The position numbers were made by a program, and so were the translations under genes. Under the pieces are notes generated by a model that was not told the origin of the DNA, did no database searches, and worked only from the letters and a program-made list of their open reading frames with translations. From Vitrella brassicaformis (Eukaryota; Sar; Vitrellaceae), in contig CDMY01000485.1 of assembly GCA_001179505.1 (NCBI GenBank), forward strand, positions 1 to 64,000: a stretch of DNA of 64,000 bases. Reading direction: 5' to 3'. Positions 21,795 to 33,555 of this stretch are shown here, in pieces. Numbering within the stretch: the stretch's first letter is position 1; each line of letters begins with the position of its first letter.

Positions 21795-23394
21795 ATGGAT
21801 GGCGATTTCAGCGTGCCGGCGATGCAGCTTCAGCTGCAGGGGCCATTGACGGCCATCAGCGACGCCATCGGCAACCCGCATGGGCAGATCCGCCAAGCCG
21901 ACGACGACGCCCATCGAGAGAGGCAGAAACACGGCGCCTCCGACCCGTCAAGCGCATCGCCCGATGACGAGCTGATGTTGAGTGTGGGCGGCGTCGAGTG
22001 GCATGTGAGCCGCAAGCACCTGACGGAGGGCGACGGCGTGGAGGGCACTCTGCTGGCGGCGCTGTTCTCGGGCTGCTGGGACGGCCGGCTGAGGAAGGAC
22101 GACAAGCAGAGAGTGTTCGTGGACGTTTGCCCAGAGGCCTTCAAGGCCATCCACAAGGCCATCCTCGACGCCGTCACCCTTCGCAGTGCGGGCAAGACGG
22201 TGTCGGTCGGTCACCTGCTGGGTGAGGCCACCAAGCGGGACTACAGAGGTGAGCAGAGGCACAGAGGTCAGCTACGCTTCTATTGGGCTGTGTGATGAAG
22301 GTTCGCATGACTTCTGGGTCAAGCTGCTGCTGTCGCCGCTCGACAAAGCGGCCTCAGACGCCCCTCCAAGGGCCGATGGCGAGCCCTCCATATCGGCCAC
22401 TGACAGCCCCGCCGAGAGTGACGACACTGTCAAGACGGTGGAAGCCATAGTCAAGGCGTTCGCCGCTGAGAGAGCCCGGCTGAAGGGGCTGCTGGCGTCC
22501 GCGAGGCGACGATACACAAACCTCGACAACGAGATCAAGGTGACACACACGATGGGACGAGAGGAGCTACTCATCTGGTGCGCCCTGTTTGTGTGTCTGT
22601 GTGCGACCAGGCCGTCACGCCATTCCTGGCACCTCTGAGTGGCGAGGATCCCATTCGGTCAGTGAGGGTCTGCGGCCACGCCATCGCCACCACACAGTCC
22701 ACCGTCGACGAAATGAACGACAAGCTCAAACATCGCTTCGACATGTCAGCCACACACGGACAGCCTGACAATGACAGAGATGCACACCGATGGCTGCCCG
22801 TGTGTGTGTGTGTGTAGGTGGCCGCGGCCCGTCGAGGTGGTGCAGCCCGACCACATCGGCCATATGGTCGACCACTACCGCCGCAAACGGCTCGGCGCGT
22901 CGGCGGCCGACATGGCTGCGTCGCTGACGATGGCCAGTGCGACAGAACAGGCAGCCTTGAACATCAACGCGGCCATGTACGGCGTCGAGACAGACATAGT
23001 CATCTCAGACACCAGGTGGACAGATCGAGGGCAGCAACAGGCCGGGCTGGTGTCGCCATCTGTCGTCTTGTTTGCCTTTGAAGTGGCGATGTCTTCACGC
23101 AGATGCCGTCTAGAGTGCGGTACAAGATCGTGCAGCAAGGGGGCGGACCCAAACCGACACGTGACCAGAGGATCAAAGTACGACTGGCTTCAGTGGCGTG
23201 ATGACTTCGACGGACAAGACAAGAAATGCGAGGACCGTGGGCGGGAGTATCTTGTGTCTGGGTTTGATTATTGGGCCCAAAAGGTCCTCACTGACATGCG
23301 TGTGGGGGAGGTGCGGCGGGTCATCGTGCCGGCCGGAGTGAGTTACAGCAGAAAGGAGCTGTACATGGAGTATAGTCTCTTGGCCATTCTGTGA
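21795..23394 (+). pseudogene. BTB/T1-like plus FKBP-like fusion, copy 4, with a +1 frameshift in the FKBP part
   Basis: Exons by homology: 21795-22248, 22301-22539, 22611-22744, 22818-23015 and 23084-23394. Exon sizes of 239, 134 and 198 match copies 5 and 6 exactly. The BTB/T1-like domain (S-V-G-G-V-E-W-H-V-S-R-K-H-L-T) and the middle region are intact. In the last exon, just after Q-R-I-K, an extra A in the run at about 23174-23176 shifts the frame, so the spliced message would stop at once. The rest of the domain then reads well in the shifted frame down to TGA 23392-23394. If the last intron is retained, the exon-4 frame runs open straight into that final frame, which would bypass the break but scramble the first FKBP strand. 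It forms an inverted pair with copy 5. Confidence 0.65.
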
Positions 23395-23770
23395 GCACTG
23401 CCTCCTAGTGCGTCATTGGAAAGAAGGCCATCCTGTGAGTGTTCGTCGGGGACGGGCGGTCAGTGCCGTGTACGTGTGGCGGTGTGTCCCTTTGTACGTT
23501 TTTTGCATGCTTACGGGGGCTGCTAAGTGATGTGTGTTGGGTACCTTTGGCGCGAAGGGTATTTCTCTGTGTGCCTGATGTGTGTGGCGAGCAAGTGATG
23601 AGACCTGTTTTATTGCAAGCGCACGATGACCGGTGCAGATGCCTTTTATCCAATGGTGTGTGGTGTGACAAACCATCACGGATGCCAACACGCTTGACTG
23701 AGATCGTGACCCCCACCGCATCAGACCCAGAGAGCAAGACAGATGCAAACACATACGTCAAGGACACACA
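23395..23770 (+). repeat. 3' flank of copy 4, inverted repeat of 28070-28391
   Basis: This downstream sequence is the reverse complement of the 3' flank of copy 5 over more than 300 bases, including a shared C-A-A-T/A-T-T-G-C-style tract around the likely polyadenylation zone. Part of the same flank recurs beside copy 6 at about 36862-37030. The duplicated unit therefore includes the gene and its 3' flank. Confidence 0.75.
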
Positions 23771-23823
23771 GCGACCGACTTGTGACTGGTCGACCCAGCA
23801 GTCCATGCCAACGAACTCAACCC

Positions 23824-26043
23824 TCACTCTTCACTGCAATCTTCAAAGGCTACGCGCTGCCCCTCGGCATCGCGAGACCTCGCCTCCACACACAGGTCCT
23901 TGAGTCGTCTAGCGGCTTTCTCGGCCTCATCCCAGCCGACTTCCTCCACGGGATCTCGGTTGGCCTGGTGCTCCGTGGTGATAGTGGCGAGGGCTCCGTC
24001 AAGCGTTTTCTCTACGCCGGCGCGCTTCGTGAGGATCTCCTGCGTGGATTGGTTGCACTTGGGGCTCATGAATGCCAGATGGCTGAGCACTAGTGCCACA
24101 AACCTGCACAGAGACAGACAGACACACAGACAGACAGACAGACAGACAGACAAGCAGGCAGAGACATGCGATCGTGCACACAGCTTTTCGCGTCTCACTT
24201 TATGAGGCCTGTGTGTGTGGGATGCTCCTCCATGGCCGAGATCAATAGCTCTATACCCTGTCAGTGTCTCAAGCAGGGATAAGTAAGGCTACCTACTGCA
24301 TGCCTCTCATTCCTGACCTCACCTCATTCTCGATGATTTTGTGGTGACCAAGATCGACCCTGATGCACAAACTGCGTGCACACAGAGACACGACCCCACA
24401 ATAATATGATGCGCCTCGAGGGCGGCATAAGGGATGAGTGGCCGTGTTGTCCGTCTGTCTGCCTCAAGGTGAGTCTACCTACCAGTATAAGAGTTGGGCG
24501 ACTGCGTTGCACACCTTGCCGTCCTCGACAAATCTCCTCAGCCCAGTGAGGACCCTGACCAGCCCGTCGTCCTTCAGCAGCTTGGCACGCAGAGTCGAAT
24601 CATTGGCCGAGATGGCTGCAATCGCATGGCAGCCCAACCCAAAGACGTCCTTGTCGTTCTGATGCACACGCATGGCCTCCATTATGTGACCTATCAGTCA
24701 AGGGTGAGACAGGAAAGAAACTCAGTGTGATTGGGTGCAATTGATCAGGCAGGCGCAACATGTACGTCTCGTTACCGAGAGCCAGCTTGTTGTCGAGGCT
24801 CTGGACGCCGTCCTCCTCAAGCCCGATGATGGACAGCAGCTTTGACAAGCTCTGTTGGACCTTCGGGTCATGCTTGTGGAACCCCACTAGCTCCAGCATG
24901 AAGCTCAGATCTTTTCGAAAACTCACTCGGGTCACGTGCCGGCGATTCGCCCTACTCTTGAAGCACATTCTGAGCCGACGGACAGACAGACAGACAGACG
25001 TGACCTCCTGTCTGTCTAACTGATGCCATGCTCACGTACTTGGCGATCGCAAGTAGGCATAGATGGACCACTCGACCGCTCACCACACCATATTTTCGCG
25101 CCACTTCAGCGATTGCGGGAAAACACACGCCCAGCTCTGGTCATAGAGAGCACAAGACATGATGTTAGCAAACAGGCGTCTTCGTGAGACGCCTCGCACC
25201 TTCAGCTTTTGGGCCATTCGTCGAGGCCTCGATGATCTTCTTGAGAGCCGACTCAATGATGGGAAAGTCTCGGTCAAGGTCTCCTGTGTGGCAGAGACGT
25301 TCATGCAGAGGAAAGCATTTGTGTGTCTCTCTTTTGCTGCTGGTCGGTACCTGTGAGGCTTCTGAGGTTGGCCATGATTGCGTTTGGCAGTTGGATGTTG
25401 TCAATGTCCATCTCATCTAGCTTGGATGCTGTAGCGCAAGCCGCTCTAACATGCGACTGTTCCTGACAGACCACCGTAGGCAGGCAACAAGGGGCAGAGC
25501 ATCGCAAATGAGACACATCCTCTACATCGATCGATCAATCGCTTCCAAGACTGCCTGAATCACCACATTGGCGCTGCGATGACCCATTGTGGTTGATGAG
25601 CTCGCCTCCTGACGCTTCAAAGTTGTACCGTTGCTGTGATAGAACAGACGCAGGTGACAGAGTGTGAGCACATGTACTCTCTCTCTCTCTCCAACTCACC
25701 TATGGGTATCTGCAAAAACGATGATCTTGTCTTTCGCAGAGGCCGGCAGGGAGCGCAGTTCGCCGTCTACTACTGTGGCATATCCTCCATGGCCGTCAGC
25801 ATACACTGGGCAGCCGTCCAGCAGACCAACCGCCCGAGACCGCCTGTCGGGCTCCTGCACAAAACAAACACACAACCATGGTTCGTTGACCTGTCTTCCC
25901 CTCTGTATCGGTGTGTGGTCAGTCACCTCTGCCAGACAGCCTCCCGACGGCATCCTTGCGTCCGAGAGGCTCTCGGTGTCAACGGGCGGCCGGCCCGGCC
26001 CGCCACTGCCCCGATGGACGATTCGCTGCATCCCGCCAACCAA
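23824..26043 (-). CDS. Armadillo/HEAT-like repeat protein with an N-terminal DGHGGY module
   Basis: Minus-strand exons: 25927-26043, 25700-25854, one near 25520-25633 (3' border uncertain), 25351-25462, 25200-25283, 25040-25136, 24776-24969, 24483-24690, 24323-24371, 24199-24257 and 23824-24103. All other junctions are GT-AG and in phase. Exon 2 encodes the D-G-H-G-G-Y module also found at 3218-3402. The body is alpha-helical and reads like armadillo repeats: I-M-A-N-L-R-S-L-T, L-G-C-H-A-I-A-A-I-S-A-N and V-C-N-A-V-A-Q-L-L-Y-W, with a paired E-A-M/E-D-G pattern. The C-terminal exon (F-V-A-L-V-L-S-H-L) is rich in Glu/Lys/Arg. Such proteins are scaffolds, and the partner is unknown. Short sequences resembling its C-terminal exon occur at 33556-33867 and 42234-42557. 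Confidence 0.68.
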
Positions 26044-26444
26044 TCAGAAAGTGAGACCTGCACGCACCGCAGGATGACACGACATCCCACATGAATCAGA
26101 TTCAGAGCGGTGCCGTGCCTGTGTCTGATCTGAATCATCTGACCGTCTGTCGGTGGGCCGTGTGCGGGATCTGGTGGTTTCAGAGGAGGGGGCCTGCATG
26201 AAATACACACAGATATGAAAGGACCTCGTCGGATCAGCGGTTGCCGTCACCCTTTGCCCACCTGTTCTTCCCTCGGCAGGTTTCACCTGCGAGCTGAGAC
26301 GCCCACTGGCGGCGAGCTGAGAAAAACTCTCTCCAAAAGCACCAGATCATCCGAGGCACTGAAAGGTACGAGAGAAATGCACACACTCATGAGACTTATC
26401 AACTGCTGTGTTTGTTGTATTGTGTCAGATCTCCCCGCTCTGGC

Positions 26445-27557
26445 ATGTACAGCGACGTCAGGAAGCTGGTGGCCGACGCCCAAGCCGCCATCGGCCATCA
26501 AACCGAGGTGCCAGGCAGCGACGCCAGTGCGGCCTCCAAGCTGGTGCTCTTTCACTCGCCGACGTCGGTCTGCAGTGAGAAGTGTCGCACGGTGCTCTTC
26601 GAGCTCAACCTGCCCTTCACTTCCCACGCAGTCAACATCCTGGCTCACGACAACTATCACCCAGCGTATGTGGCCCTGCGTGTGGCGGCTTGGCAGCAGA
26701 GTGGCCTTCCCATGGCCGGCGAGAGCGACTATGAGTGGACGGGCAGCAGCAGCGTGGCGGCCAACGGCGTGGACTGCTGCGTGGTGCCCACCTTAGTGGA
26801 TATGAGGGGCGACGGCGAACCCAAGATCGTCATCGACTCATCGGCCATCTGCGAGCACCTGATGGCCGGCACCGGCCTCCTGCCGGCCGACCCACACAAG
26901 GCGGCGATTATAGAGAAGCACATCAAGCTGGTGGACGAAGTGCCCCACCCCGCGCTGCTGTATGAAGGCAATTCCGTGCACGACAACCGCCCCTGGTTCG
27001 CCAAGGTCATGATCGGCAAGGCACACTCCGGGCAGATCGCCGCACTCAAGAAGCGCCTCGCCGAGAAGGGCAAGACATGGGATGACCCACTGCTGGAAAG
27101 GGCCTACAAGGCCAAGGTCAACAAGACCAAGAAGGGGCTGGCCGCGCCGTCCAAGCCGACATACCTCACAGCAGCTGTGGACAAGACGATGAGTGTGCTC
27201 AAGGAGCTGGAAGCCGACCTGGCGGCACACGACGCAGATGGCGGCAGCAGCTATGTCTCCGGCGACAGCATCACTGCGGCAGATCTGTTCCAAGCCGTCA
27301 ATCTGCACCGCCTGCTGCTGCTGGGCAACAGCTGGATGTGGCAGGACCTGCCCCATGTGGCAGCATTCGCCGACCGGATGCTGTCGCGGCCGTCGATCCA
27401 GAAGGCCGTGATCACCTACCCCGGCATGATCCCCTCACGGCCGACAGCCGACCTCATCACGAAGGATCAAGGCTTCATCGCTGGCTTCATCCACGGCAGA
27501 CGCGTCGATTTCCTCAACAGCCTCGTGTTTGTCATGCGACTTATCGGCATGGCTTAA
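26445..27557 (+). CDS. Glutathione S-transferase-like protein
   Basis: A single long exon from ATG 26445 to TAA 27555-27557, 370 aa. In-frame codons continue upstream to ATG 26412, and an acceptor-like CAG lies at about 26428, so an upstream exon is possible. The N-terminal thioredoxin-fold domain has L-V-L-F-H-S-P-T-S-V-C-S-E-K, an active-site-like Ser/Cys pair, then the cis-proline motif V-V-P-T-L and the glutathione-binding I-D-S-S-A-I-C-E-H-L. The helical C-terminal domain contains the conserved G-D-S-I-T-A-A-D-L capping motif. This fits the GST superfamily, possibly the group that includes reductive dehalogenase-like GSTs. At 370 aa it is longer than a typical GST (200-250 aa) because of an insert between the cis-Pro strand and the first helix, and a C-terminal tail. 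It is head-to-head with the ARM gene, with about 400 bases between starts. Confidence 0.78.
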   Translation: MYSDVRKLVADAQAAIGHQTEVPGSDASAASKLVLFHSPTSVCSEKCRTVLFELNLPFTSHAVNILAHDNYHPAYVALRVAAWQQSGLPMAGESDYEWTGSSSVAANGVDCCVVPTLVDMRGDGEPKIVIDSSAICEHLMAGTGLLPADPHKAAIIEKHIKLVDEVPHPALLYEGNSVHDNRPWFAKVMIGKAHSGQIAALKKRLAEKGKTWDDPLLERAYKAKVNKTKKGLAAPSKPTYLTAAVDKTMSVLKELEADLAAHDADGGSSYVSGDSITAADLFQAVNLHRLLLLGNSWMWQDLPHVAAFADRMLSRPSIQKAVITYPGMIPSRPTADLITKDQGFIAGFIHGRRVDFLNSLVFVMRLIGMA

Positions 27558-28069
27558 GATGGGGTCTGCCCTCCTTTGGCATCACGTGCACGAGCTCCGA
27601 GAGGGTGCTCTGTAGGTGATTGACAGGGCGGAGGTGCGTTGTGGATGTATGTATGTGTGTGGAGTGAGGGAGATTTACTGTGTTTTGCTGTCTCTCAGTG
27701 GCTCATCCGATCGACGAAGGGCAAAGGAGTGCTCTTGCTGCATGCAGAAGCCAGCACATAGATGCCTGGCTGGCGTGGAGGATTGTCTGCCTGTCTGACT
27801 GTACGACGCGGTTTTTGTAGATGGAAGGGCAGTCATTTGGAGTCAGTTTGGATGTGTGAGGGCTCTGCCGCTTGCTTGAGAGTGTGTGTGGCGACACTTT
27901 CTGATTCCGTCGACACACTTGTCTGCCGTAAACAATCCTTCCGACCAGCAGCAGGTTTATGACTATGAATATGAATGGCGCCGAAAAGGTGCTCTGTGAT
28001 TGACTAGGTCGTGTGTGAAGGCGGCAAGGGATGTGGTGTGTTAGGGTGTGAAGTTGACTCCGAACAGTC
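27558..28069. other. Intergenic region between GST and BTB-FKBP copy 5
   Basis: 3' side of the GST gene (+) facing the duplicated 3' flank of copy 5 (-). I see no gene. Confidence 0.4.
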
Positions 28070-28391
28070 AATGTACATCGTATGTGTTTGCATCTGTCTT
28101 GCTCTCTGGGTCTGATGCGGTGGGGCTGACGCTCTCAGTCAAGTGTCCATCCATCAATGGTTTCTCCCACCACACACCATTGGATAAAAGGCATCTGCAC
28201 CGGTCATCGTGCGCTTGCAATAAAACAGGTCTCATCACTTGCTCGCCACACATCTCAGGCACACAGAGAAATGCCCTTCACGCCAAAGGTACCCAACACA
28301 CATCACTAAGCAGTCCGTCAGCATGCAAAAACGTACGAAGGGACACACCGCCACACGCACACGGCACTGACCGCCCGTCCCCGACGAACAC
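28070..28391 (-). repeat. 3' flank of BTB-FKBP copy 5, inverted repeat of 23430-23760
   Basis: Mirror image of the copy 4 downstream flank. The part from about 28205 onward also recurs in direct orientation at 36862-37040 next to copy 6, and marks the left end of the tandem duplication. Confidence 0.75.
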
Positions 28392-30038
28392 TCACAGGAT
28401 GGCTAAGAGCCTGTACTCGATGTACAGGTCCTTTCCAGTGGAGCTGAGTCTGCCCGGCTTGATGACCCGCCGCACCTCACCCACACGCATGTCAGTGACG
28501 ACCTCCTGCCACCACTCAGCAAACCCAGACACACATAAGACCCGCCCACGGTCCTCGCCTATCTTGTCTTGTCCGTCGAAGTCGTCACGCCACTGGATGA
28601 AGTCATACTTGACGCGCTGGCCACGGGTCGGTTTTGGTCCACTGCCATGCTGCACGACTTGATGGAAGACACCCGACGGCAACCGAACAAACATCCGCTG
28701 CGTGAGGCCATCGCCACTGCAATGGTAAACAGGACGACAGATGGCGACACCAGCCCGGCCTGTTGCTGCCCTCGAACTGCACACCTGGTGTCTGAGATGA
28801 CTATGTCTGTCTCGACGCCGTACATGGCCGCGTTGATGTTGAAGGCTACCTGCTCAGTCTCACTGGCCATTGTCAGCACCACAGCCATGTCGGCCGCCGA
28901 CGCGCCGAGCCGTTTGCGGCGGTAGTGGTCGACCATACGGCCGATGTGGTCGGGCTGCACCACCTCGACGGGCCGAGGCCACCTACACACAAAGGCACAC
29001 ACACGCACACACAGGCAGCCATCGGTGGGTATCTCTGTCATTGTCAGGCTGTTCATGTGTGGCTGACATATCGAAGCGGTTATTGAGCTTGTCGTTCATT
29101 TCGTCGACGGTGGACTGTGTGGTGGCGATGGCGTGGCCGCAGACCCTCACTGACCGAATGGGATCCTCGCCACTCAGAGGCGCCAGGAATGGCGTGACGG
29201 CCTGGTCGCACACAGACACACAAACAGGGCGCAACAGATGAACAGCTCCCCTCTCTCCCCCCATCCTGTGTGTCACCTTGATCTCGTTGTCGAGGTTTGT
29301 GTATCGTCGCTTGGCGGCCTCCAGCTGCCCCTCCAGCCGGGCCGTCTCTGTGTTGGCTGCCCTCACGATGGCCTCCACGGCGCTGACCAGGGACCCACTG
29401 TGGGCGGGAAGGCTCTCGGCCGATATGTTGGGCTCGCCATCGGCAGTCGGAGGGGCGTCTGAGGCCGCTTTGTCGAGCGGCGACAGCAGCAGCTTGACCC
29501 AGAAGTCATGCAAACCTGCACCACACAGCCCAATAGAAGCGTAGCTGACCTCGCGGCGCCTCTGCTCACCTCTGTAGTCCCGCTTGGTGGCCTCATGCAG
29601 CAGGTGGCCGACCGACGCCGCCCTGCCTGCGCTGCGAAGCGTCACGGCGTCGAGGATTGCCTTGTGGATGGCCTTAAAGGCCTCTGGGCAAACGTCCACG
29701 AAGATCCTCTGCTTGTCGTCCTTCCTCAGCCGGCCGTCCCAGCAGCCCGAGAACAGCGCCGCCAGCAGAGTGCCCTCCACGCTGTCGCCCTCCGTCATGT
29801 GCTTGCGGCTCACATGACACTCGACGCCGCCCACACTCAGTGTCAGCTCGTCATCGGGCGATGCGCTTGACGGGTCGGAGGCGCCGTGTTTCTGCCTCTC
29901 TCGATGGGCGGCATCGTCGGCTTGGCGGATCTGGGCATGCAGCTGGCCGATGGCGTCGCCGATGGCGGTGACAGGCACGTGCAGCCTATCGAGAATCGCA
30001 ATGGCGCTGAACTTGCGAGCGGCCAAGTCGGCGTCCAT
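28392..30038 (-). CDS. BTB/T1-like plus FKBP-like fusion protein, copy 5
   Basis: Minus-strand exons 29570-30038, 29277-29515, 29068-29201, 28785-28982 and 28392-28716, all GT-AG and in phase, giving 454 aa. The architecture is an N-terminal helix, a BTB/T1-like domain (L-T-L-S-V-G-G-V-E-C-H-V, R-I-F-V-D-V-C-P-E-A-F), L-H-D-F-W, a coiled Glu/Ala/Arg helix (T-A-R-L-E-G-Q-L-E-A-A-K-R-R), A-V-T-P-F-L-A-P-L, H-Y-R-R-K-R, then an intact FKBP-like domain with M-R-V-G-E-V-R-R-V-I-K-P. Introns 1 (54 bases) and 2 (75 bases) are multiples of three and stop-free, so retaining them would add residues without breaking the frame. It is divergent from family X copy B. With copy 4 it forms an inverted pair and with copy 6 a direct pair. 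Confidence 0.8.
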
Positions 30039-30401
30039 CGTCGCTGCTCAACAGATCTCTCAGACCTCTCTGTGGTGAGCACCTGAATGTCACACAGACA
30101 AACGGGATGAATAGATCTTGTTCTTGTTGACTGCTGTGTCACACCCTTGCCTCACCTGATGACATCAGGGCGTCAGATGATGCCAAGATCTCCTCCGTGC
30201 CTCCCTTCTTCAAAAGTCTGAGCTTGCAGGACGCGTGGGAAGGGACGGACGTGGATGTTCACAGCGGGGCCCGCGGCAGAGGTGTCGTTGCAGGACGACA
30301 CAGCTTGGGTTCAGGAGCGCGGGATGGATGTATGGATGACTGAATTGATGCCCTTTCCGCCGTATGACGTCGGCATGGCATCGGATGCGATGTACTTATG
30401 G
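30039..30401. promoter_or_regulatory. Divergent promoter shared by BTB-FKBP copy 5 and family X copy B
   Basis: Conserved between the two tandem blocks (compare 38645-38988), including a G-A-T-G-A-A-T-A-G-A-T-C-T stretch and the T-C-A-G-G-G-C-G-T-C-A-G core at about 30167. Conservation across the duplication is expected from recency alone, so function is only inferred from the head-to-head layout. Confidence 0.4.
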
Positions 30402-33015
30402 ATGCCTCAGGCAGAGGATGATCAGTCGGCCCAGACCACACCATCGGGCACCATGATTAGCAAGGTAAGTAAGAGAGATCTGGGTCGGAATATGACCCCA
30501 TGAGTGATCAACAGGTTTGCTGGTGTGCTGTGGTGTGCGTTGTTTGATGCAGTTGTGTACTGACGCTAGTTTGTTGCGCGAGGGCCTCCAGAGGCTGCAG
30601 AGGGACGCACAGCAGAGCCGTGAGGCGTGCCAGCGAGATGGCGGCGGGGTGGCCGAGGCGTTGCTCTCGTCTGTGGTGTCACAAGTGTCCGTTGCTGAGG
30701 CCTCGATGGCCGGTGCAATGGACTCCCTCACCGCAACGGCGGCCATAGCCCTCCCGCAGCCAATGGACGACGTCAGTGCGTCCGCTGCTGCTGCTGCTGC
30801 TGCTGCTGTGGCCATGGAAGCGCCGCCCGAAGAGCCCAATGCTGAGGTCCGGAGGGAGGGATGAATGCGGGGTGGCATCTGTTCATTTCTGTGCTGTTGC
30901 TGTGTTGCTGGCTGGTGCAGAGTAGTGCTGTGGTAGAGGAGGAGGAGGCCGCCCCGACGCCATCGTTTCGCCTGGTCCACACGTCGGGGAAACCGCCGCC
31001 GAACAGTGGACCGGTAAAAGCAAGACAACAAAGACCGCCCATACGTGCACGACCCTGTCGACCTCTGTGTGTGAATGTGTGTCTTGTACAGCCGTCCCTT
31101 CGCCTCTCCCCCGATGAGCTGGCGTGTGTGTTCGGCTTCTACCAGCCCTCAGAGCTGACGCGCGTCGCCACCACGATCGGCAAGACGGTCTTCGGCTGGG
31201 CGGCCAAGCGATACACCCACCTGACCATCGACGGCTCGGACAAGGGCGGCGTGCGCCAGCAGTGGGAGCGAATGCCCCTGGAGGTGGCACACCGGTGGGG
31301 CCAGCGGGCCACCAACCTCACACACCTGCACGTCATCTACAAGAACCAAGCCAGCCGCTGGTGCCGTGGGACCTGGGTGGCGCTGATCGACGGCAATGCA
31401 GCGGCCAGGAAGGCCATGAGCCGCGAGAGGGAGGGGCAGTGCGGGGCAGCGGCAGCAGCCAGAGGGCCGGACAGGCCATCCGCGGCGTCATCCATCAAGG
31501 TGCTCAGCTTCGAGGAGGACAGCGACGGAGAACCATACGATGAGGGTGAGGACGTCTCGTCCGCCCCCCTGCCCCCGTCCCCCTTGCCCGTCGACCTGTC
31601 GGTCCTCGAGGAGGTGCACGACATGCCATACGCCTGTGCGGCCGTCCGCATGGGCGACCGCGTGTGGCAGACGCCATCCATGCGGGTCATGACGCTCAAG
31701 CAGGACGAGTGCGATGCTGAGGCCGTGATGGCAAAGTGGATGGCGTCGTGCGAGCATTTGGAGGTGTTTGACGACGGAAGCATCTTCGAGATCACGACAG
31801 AGCTGCTGACCATGCCGCCCCCCGGCACCTCCCTCGTCCGCCTGCGGTCCATGGGCACCCTCAACCTGGACACCGTCGGCACCATCAATCCAGGTCGGGT
31901 GGCCGACCTGCGGCAGGCCCTTGTGGCGCGGGGATGTCACATGTCCCTCCGCGAGCTGCCCATTGAGGCCACCGAGATCACGGCTGAGCACAAGGGGCTG
32001 CTGCGGGAGGTGCCGTCGCTGTCGGCGGCAGTGCTGCAGCCGGAGGCCCTCAGCCAGCCGCAGGTGGTCAAGAAGGCAGACAATCTCGAGATGGAGCTGG
32101 AGCTCATCGAGTGGATGGCCGAAGAAGCGCCTCAGGTAGCCAAGACACCACGGGCTGCTGCGCCTCAACACCTTCAGGCACAATTATCCCCAATGCGGTC
32201 TGTCTGTGTGCCTGCAGGTGCAGAAGCTCGTTCGAGAGTTTGCCGCTGTCACCGATGTGGTCTTCTACAAGAACGAGCTCACCGACCCCAACGCCGCCGG
32301 ACACGCGGCCGCATATTTCCCCCGCGCCACCACATTCCGCTGCAATGCGGGACAGCTGCCGCCGCGGGTGCGGAGCGGCTTGGCCAAGACGGTCGCCAAC
32401 ATGCCCCAGTGCAACACCATCGAATTCGTGGATAATCTCGAGGCGCACCAGGAAGCGCCGAAGAATGCTGTGGCCTTCCTGGAGTCACTCAAGAGGCACA
32501 TGGCCACAGGGAAGGGGCCGGGGGCCGGGGAGGGGGGCGATAGCACCGAGGGGGCGACGGAGCGGAGCCTGTCAGTGCAGATTGAGGTGTCGGCGAATGG
32601 CATCTTGCACCACAGCCGGCCGCTGCAGAAGTGGGCGAGCCACGACCTGCCGGCCATCGACGAGGTCACCGTCTTTGTGATGGGTAAGCACAGTGGGTAA
32701 GCAGGGCCACACGAGGTAGACAGCCCACCTGAGCAGCACACACATCACAAGCTTTATGTGTGTTGGCTGCTGTGTGCAGACGGGCTAGAAGAGGACGACT
32801 CGATGGAGGCCTTGTACGGCTCGGTGATGGCGTCGCTCGTCGGCATCATGTCGCGACCCGGTGTGAGCAAGGCGTCCATTGTCTTCCTGAGTCTTCACGA
32901 CCTTGGCCATATGAGGCGGCTGTTCCAGTCGCAGCTCGCATGGTTCAACCTGCTGGACACACCATACACCATCACCATGGAGGAGGTCACCATCACCGTC
33001 GAGACGCGCACGTAG
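30402..33015 (+). CDS. Family X (degenerate F-box-like) protein, copy B
   Basis: Six exons: 30402-30464, 30553-30846, 30921-31013, 31092-32135, 32218-32683 and 32780-33015, giving 731 aa ending T-V-E-T-R-T. The start is uncertain: ATG 30402 is in frame, but the start used by copy C (here 30398) is frame-broken by a small indel and the frame stays open to 30255. Exon 2 has a helical stretch rich in Arg/Gln followed by eight alanines. Exon 4 opens with a degenerate F-box-like motif (L-S-P-D-E-L-A-C-V-F-G-F-Y then W-A-A-K-R-Y-T-H-L-T-I-D-G). The rest is novel, with an acidic linker and a C-terminal alpha/beta region (F-A-A-V-T-D-V-V-F-Y-K-N). F-box proteins select SCF ubiquitin targets. I infer that role only weakly. 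Confidence 0.68.
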
Positions 33016-33555
33016 ACGATACCACAGCTGGTGAAAGGGAACGAACAGGGCGGACAGAGAGGGCACGTGTGTGCATCTACTTGGTCGTCTGTTATGTTTG
33101 TGTGTGCGGTTTCAGGTAGCCGTAGACATCGGCAGCCTGACTGCTGTTGGGGCATTGGTGGCTGCGGGCGGGGCGGAGGGGAAAACAGCCGATCGAATCT
33201 CTGTTGTTGATTGTGGATAGACACTAAAGGATAAATGGACGGATGGATGGATGGGGATATGTGTTGCGTGCAGCGGCTGTCAATGAGTGTGTGAGACCAA
33301 CTGCTGGAATAACATGAATCCGTGTGTATACATAAGCTGGGTCCGCATCGGCCTCATCGACTTCACTCCCCACTCCCGCTGGCCCCTTGCATGATGCACG
33401 TGACATGAGATCGTCAGCCATTATTCGAACACACACATGTGGTTCTTGTGCTGTCCTTATGTGTGGTATTATGTCAGGTGTGTGTGCTATGCGGAGCGGT
33501 GCTTTCTCGCTCGCCTCGAGACACTGGCCAAACACATGATCTTCCTCAGGATAAG
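33016..33555. other. 3' flank of family X copy B
   Basis: Conserved with 41606-42233 in the next block. It contains intron-like GT...CAG spacing just after the stop codon and a minisatellite of GGAT units at about 33237-33256. No gene is supported, though the ARM-like remnant that follows may begin near 33475. Confidence 0.4.

Noticed and set aside
24115-24152. Runs of GACA units, possible CRISPR-like spacing
   Set aside because: A plain tetranucleotide microsatellite inside an intron of the ARM gene; no spacers. The same applies to 12337-12352 and 11180-11205.
26215-26365. Possible upstream exon of the GST-like gene
   Set aside because: The frame beginning at ATG 26215 ends in a phase that does not join the GST frame; the alternative frame contains a stop.
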